Below, in pieces: positions 61,529 to 64,000 of a DNA stretch of 64,000 nucleotides (position 1 is the first letter of the stretch; each line of letters opens with the position of its first letter). The notes beneath the pieces were generated by a model. The model was given only the letters and a program-made list of their open reading frames with translations, was not told where the DNA came from and ran no database searches. The stretch comes from Streptomyces olindensis (GTDB lineage Bacteria; Actinomycetota; Actinomycetes; Streptomycetales; Streptomycetaceae): NCBI GenBank assembly GCA_000696115.1, contig JJOH01000019.1, forward strand, positions 434,001 through 498,000, read 5' to 3'. Made by a program: the position numbers and the translations under genes.

Positions 61529-62656
61529 TCAGACTCGGGCGTCGACGGGCTCGGACTCGGCTTCCCGGGCCTCCAGTTCACGGACCAGGGGCAGCACCCG
61601 CTTGCCGAAGTACTCGACCTCCTCCAGGTAGTGCAGGAAGCCGAGGAGGAAGAGGTCGACGCCGAGCCGCTTGTAGGCGACGATCCGCTCGGCGATCTGC
61701 TCGGGTGTGCCGATCAGGCCGGTGCGGAAGCCGTCGTTGTACTGGACGAGGTCCTCGAAGGCGGAGTCCTGCCACATGCCCTTGCCGTCGGCGGTGGATC
61801 GCCCGGCCTGCTGGACGGCGTCCCGGAAGCCGTGCACGGCCGGGGTGTCGGCCTTGGCGACGATCTCGCGGAGCGTGTCGCGGGCCTCGGCCTCGGTGTC
61901 GCGGGCGATGAGGAAGCCGTTCAGGCCGAACTTCGGTGGCCTGCGGCCCGATCGGGCGGCGGAGGCGCGCACGTCATGGATCTGCTCGGTGAAGCCGTCG
62001 AAGTCCTTGCCGTTGGAGAAGTACCAGTCGGAGACGCGGCCGGCCATGGCGCGCGCGGCAGTGGAGTTGCCGCCCTGGAAGATCTCCGGGTGGGGGCGCT
62101 CGGGGGTGTTGAGCGGCTTGGGCTTGAGCGAGAAGTCGCGCAACCGGTAGAAGTCACCCGCGAGTTCGGCGTGGTCCTCGGTCCAGATCTGCCGCAGGGC
62201 GCGGATGAACTCCTCCGAGCGGCGGTAGCGCTCGTCGTGCTCCAGCCAGGGCTCGCCGAGAGCGGTGAACTCGCCCTTGAACCAGCCGCTGACGACGTTG
62301 ACGGCGAAGCGGCCGTTCGACAGGTGATCGGCGGTGGCGCCGAGCTTGGCGAGGACGCCCGGGTGCCACAGGCCGGGGTGGACGGCGGCGATGACCTTCA
62401 GCCGCTGGGTGGCGAGCAGCAGGGCGAGGCTGAAGCTGGTCGACTCGTGCTGGTACTCGGCGCCGTAACTGGCCATGTAGCGGACCTGGCTCAGGGCGTA
62501 GTCGAAGCCGCTGTTCTCGGCGAGCACGGCCAGTTCGCGGTTGTAGTCGTAGCCCCAGTCGGTGCGCTGCTCGATCGTGCTGGTGACCAGGCCGCCGCTG
62601 ACGTTCGGCACCCAGTAGGCGAAGCGGACGGGGTCGGATCCGGGCGGTACGGGCAT
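61529..62656 (-). CDS. sfnG: Dimethylsulfone monooxygenase SfnG
   Basis: This 375-residue luciferase-like monooxygenase opens with VRFAYWVPNVSGGLVTSTIEQRTDWGYDYN, the hallmark of SfnG. It continues with VIAAVHPGLWHPGVLAKLGAT, NGRFAVNVVSGWFKGEF and EIFQGGNSTAARAMAG. SfnG uses FMNH2 and O2 to convert dimethylsulfone to methanesulfinate (or methanesulfonate after oxidation), which SsuD-type enzymes can process. CAGGAG precedes the ATG. It is the first structural gene of the operon, downstream of a leader peptide and an 8-bp-stem hairpin. Confidence 0.93.
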   Translation of the reverse strand: MPVPPGSDPVRFAYWVPNVSGGLVTSTIEQRTDWGYDYNRELAVLAENSGFDYALSQVRYMASYGAEYQHESTSFSLALLLATQRLKVIAAVHPGLWHPGVLAKLGATADHLSNGRFAVNVVSGWFKGEFTALGEPWLEHDERYRRSEEFIRALRQIWTEDHAELAGDFYRLRDFSLKPKPLNTPERPHPEIFQGGNSTAARAMAGRVSDWYFSNGKDFDGFTEQIHDVRASAARSGRRPPKFGLNGFLIARDTEAEARDTLREIVAKADTPAVHGFRDAVQQAGRSTADGKGMWQDSAFEDLVQYNDGFRTGLIGTPEQIAERIVAYKRLGVDLFLLGFLHYLEEVEYFGKRVLPLVRELEAREAESEPVDARV

Positions 62657-62677
62657 GGGGGACTCCTGGCGGGAATG

Positions 62678-62701
62678 CGCACGCGAAAAAGGGCGCGTGC
62701 G
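62678..62701 (-). promoter_or_regulatory. Hairpin just before the sfnG ribosome binding site
   Basis: CGCACGCG (62678-62685) and CGCGTGCG (62694-62701) form a perfect 8-bp stem with an 8-nt A/G-rich loop, located 8 nt or so before the sfnG SD. Together with the upstream leader peptide it could act as an attenuator or translational control hairpin. A simple terminator is less likely because it lies inside the operon's 5' region. Confidence 0.5.
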
Positions 62702-62846
62702 GTGACAGGGAAACGTATTCAGTGATCGGGATTCAGGCGTGCGGGGACGACGTTCCCGGGAAAGACGGAATCACCACGGAAAACGGCCGGTGGTGGAATG
62801 CGCGACGGAAGATCGGCGCGGGTGCGAGGGTTTCCCTCGGGTGCGC

Positions 62847-62927
62847 TCAGACCCGACAGCGACAGCAGGAGCTGGAGACACGCGCGAGGTCGACGTGGCG
62901 CCGCCGCGTGAGGTCCTGTCGCTTCAT
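62847..62927 (-). CDS. Cysteine-type leader peptide of the sfnG operon
   Basis: A 26-codon minus-strand frame starts MKRQDLTRRRHVDLARVSS and ends in Cys-Cys-Arg-Cys-Arg-Val before TGA. It matches the conserved actinobacterial sulfur-gene leader peptide pattern (RRHVDLxRVSS followed by cysteines). Three Cys codons within four positions would stall ribosomes when cysteinyl-tRNA is scarce, favouring operon expression. The sfnG gene starts 190 bp downstream, with a hairpin in between. It is located 138 bp from the divergent LysR gene. Confidence 0.8.
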   Translation of the reverse strand: MKRQDLTRRRHVDLARVSSSCCRCRV

Positions 62928-63065
62928 GCCTTCGATCAAAGCAGCGGGGAGTCCGGCCGGTCAAGAATGCCCGGATGTCATTCCACATGCTGAGAGTCGG
63001 TATTCACGAGGTTGTGACAGGGATTCCCTTGAACGTGGCGTGCGGGGGACGGCAGCCTCCTTGTC

Positions 63066-63974
63066 GTGCGTATCGAACAGCTCGAATACATCGCCGCCGT
63101 CACCCGGTTGGGCTCGCTGCGACGCGCCGCCGAGGAACTGCACCTCTCCCAGCCCGCGCTCAGCGAGACCGTGCGCAACCTTGAGCGCGAGCTCGGCGTG
63201 GACCTGCTGGAACGCAAGCGGTCCGGGGCGAAGATCAGCGACGAGGGCCGCGAACTGCTGCCGCACATCATGAGTGTGCTGGACGCGGTCGACCGGCTGC
63301 GCGGTGCGGCCGGTGACCAGCACCGCATCAGCCGTATGGTCCGGCTCGGCACGGTCAACACGGCCACCGTCCCGCTGGTCATCCCGACCGTGCGGGAATT
63401 CCGGGCCTCACACCCGATGACCCAGGTGGAGCTGGTCGGCGCACAGCAGGCCGAGATCCATCGCGGGCTGCTGGAGGGGGCGTTCGATCTGGGGCTGGTG
63501 AACTACCTCGGAGGTGACGACATGCCGCCCGGCTTCGAGACCACCGAGTTGCTGCGCGGCCGGCCCGTGGTGTGCCTGCGCCCGGACAGTCCGCTGGCGG
63601 CCCTGGACGCGGTGGACGCCGACAGCCTCCTGGCCGAGCCGCTGGTAATGATGCGGTCCGGCTACGTCATGCACCGCTTCGTCCACCGTCTGCTGGGCGG
63701 CCGTACGCCCTCCTTCTCCTACTCCACCGACGGCGCCGAGATGGGCAAGCTGATGGTCGCCGAGGGACTCGGGGCGACGGTACTGCCGGACTTCAGTGTC
63801 ATCGGCGATCCCCTGGAACGGCGGGGCACCATCACCGTACGGCCGCTCGCCGGGGACACGACCGACGTGCTGCTGGTTCTGCAGCGCCGACACTCCGGTT
63901 CCGTCCCACGGGCCGTCCGCGATCTGCACGGGCTGTTCGTGCGCAACGCCCGTGCGTACCGCGCCCCTTCGTAA
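63066..63974 (+). CDS. LysR-family transcriptional regulator
   Basis: This 302-residue regulator has the N-terminal LysR winged helix (MRIEQLEYIAAVTRLGSLRRAAEELHLSQPALSETVRNLERELGVDLLERKRSGAKISDEG) and a periplasmic-binding-protein-like effector domain. It is divergent from the sfnG leader, so it very probably controls the dimethylsulfone/sulfonate operon, like CysB/SsuR-type regulators that respond to sulfur status. The GTG at 63066 lacks a clear SD. A GGGATTCCC palindrome (around 63021-63029) in the shared region is a candidate binding site. Confidence 0.9.
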   Translation: MRIEQLEYIAAVTRLGSLRRAAEELHLSQPALSETVRNLERELGVDLLERKRSGAKISDEGRELLPHIMSVLDAVDRLRGAAGDQHRISRMVRLGTVNTATVPLVIPTVREFRASHPMTQVELVGAQQAEIHRGLLEGAFDLGLVNYLGGDDMPPGFETTELLRGRPVVCLRPDSPLAALDAVDADSLLAEPLVMMRSGYVMHRFVHRLLGGRTPSFSYSTDGAEMGKLMVAEGLGATVLPDFSVIGDPLERRGTITVRPLAGDTTDVLLVLQRRHSGSVPRAVRDLHGLFVRNARAYRAPS

Positions 63975-64000
63975 ATCCGAACGGCCGCGCTGGTGCGCGC

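Overview
The window is GC-rich, densely coded DNA with frequent GTG starts, GTGA/ATGA stop-start overlaps and third-position G/C. Together with actinobacterial gene families (a Xre/DUF2975 pair, a PAS-GAF-SpoIIE phosphatase, class A PBPs with Pro/Ser tails, modular PKS/NRPS genes) this points to Streptomyces or a close relative. Rare TTA codons are concentrated in one biosynthetic cluster. I saw no rRNA, tRNA, CRISPR array or insertion sequence.

Layout. 1-4.76 kb (minus): a TPR-like protein (cut by the window edge), an HSP90-family chaperone and an uncharacterised repeat protein. 4.94-13.2 kb: one giant gene for a self-contained single-module PKS (acyl-AMP ligase, ACP, KS, AT, DH, KR, ACP, TE). 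13.2-15.1 kb: a DUF2975/Xre/flavoprotein operon. 15.3-17.8 kb: a class A penicillin-binding protein. 17.8-18.7 kb: decayed DedA and methyltransferase genes. 18.9-24.0 kb: an MFS exporter, a SpoIIE-type phosphatase and a COG0523 GTPase. 24.1-27.8 kb: a sugar-acid unit (IlvD/Edd dehydratase, IclR regulator, zinc dehydrogenase) with what looks like a 17-codon scar of a hydrolase gene. 27.9-31.9 kb: an SRPBCC protein, a lysyl-oxidase-like secreted protein, a SnoaL-like protein and a PadR regulator, interspersed with gene remnants.

32.1-48.3 kb holds a hybrid NRPS-PKS cluster built from dissociated parts: MFS exporter, aldo/keto reductase, PCP-C, A-PCP, free C, three discrete thioesterases, PCP-KS-ACP whose acyltransferase has been excised, a mycofactocin-type SDR, and an A-PCP protein whose specificity residues read as the threonine code. 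Four of its genes carry a TTA codon, suggesting bldA control. The product is unknown. A broken TetR gene marks its right edge.

48.7-64 kb is devoted to organosulfur acquisition. It contains a glutathione-transferase gene behind a putative actinobacterial cysteine-type leader peptide, and a GntR / 4Fe-4S ferredoxin / sulfonate-type ABC importer / AprA-like flavoprotein-HEAT fusion operon. On the opposite strand lies a dimethylsulfone/alkanesulfonate operon (sfnG, FMN reductase, sfnB-like, ssuD, truncated sfnB-like copy) behind a second leader peptide ending in Cys-Cys-Arg-Cys, with a divergent LysR regulator. Rearranged acyl-CoA dehydrogenase fragments lie where the two operons meet.
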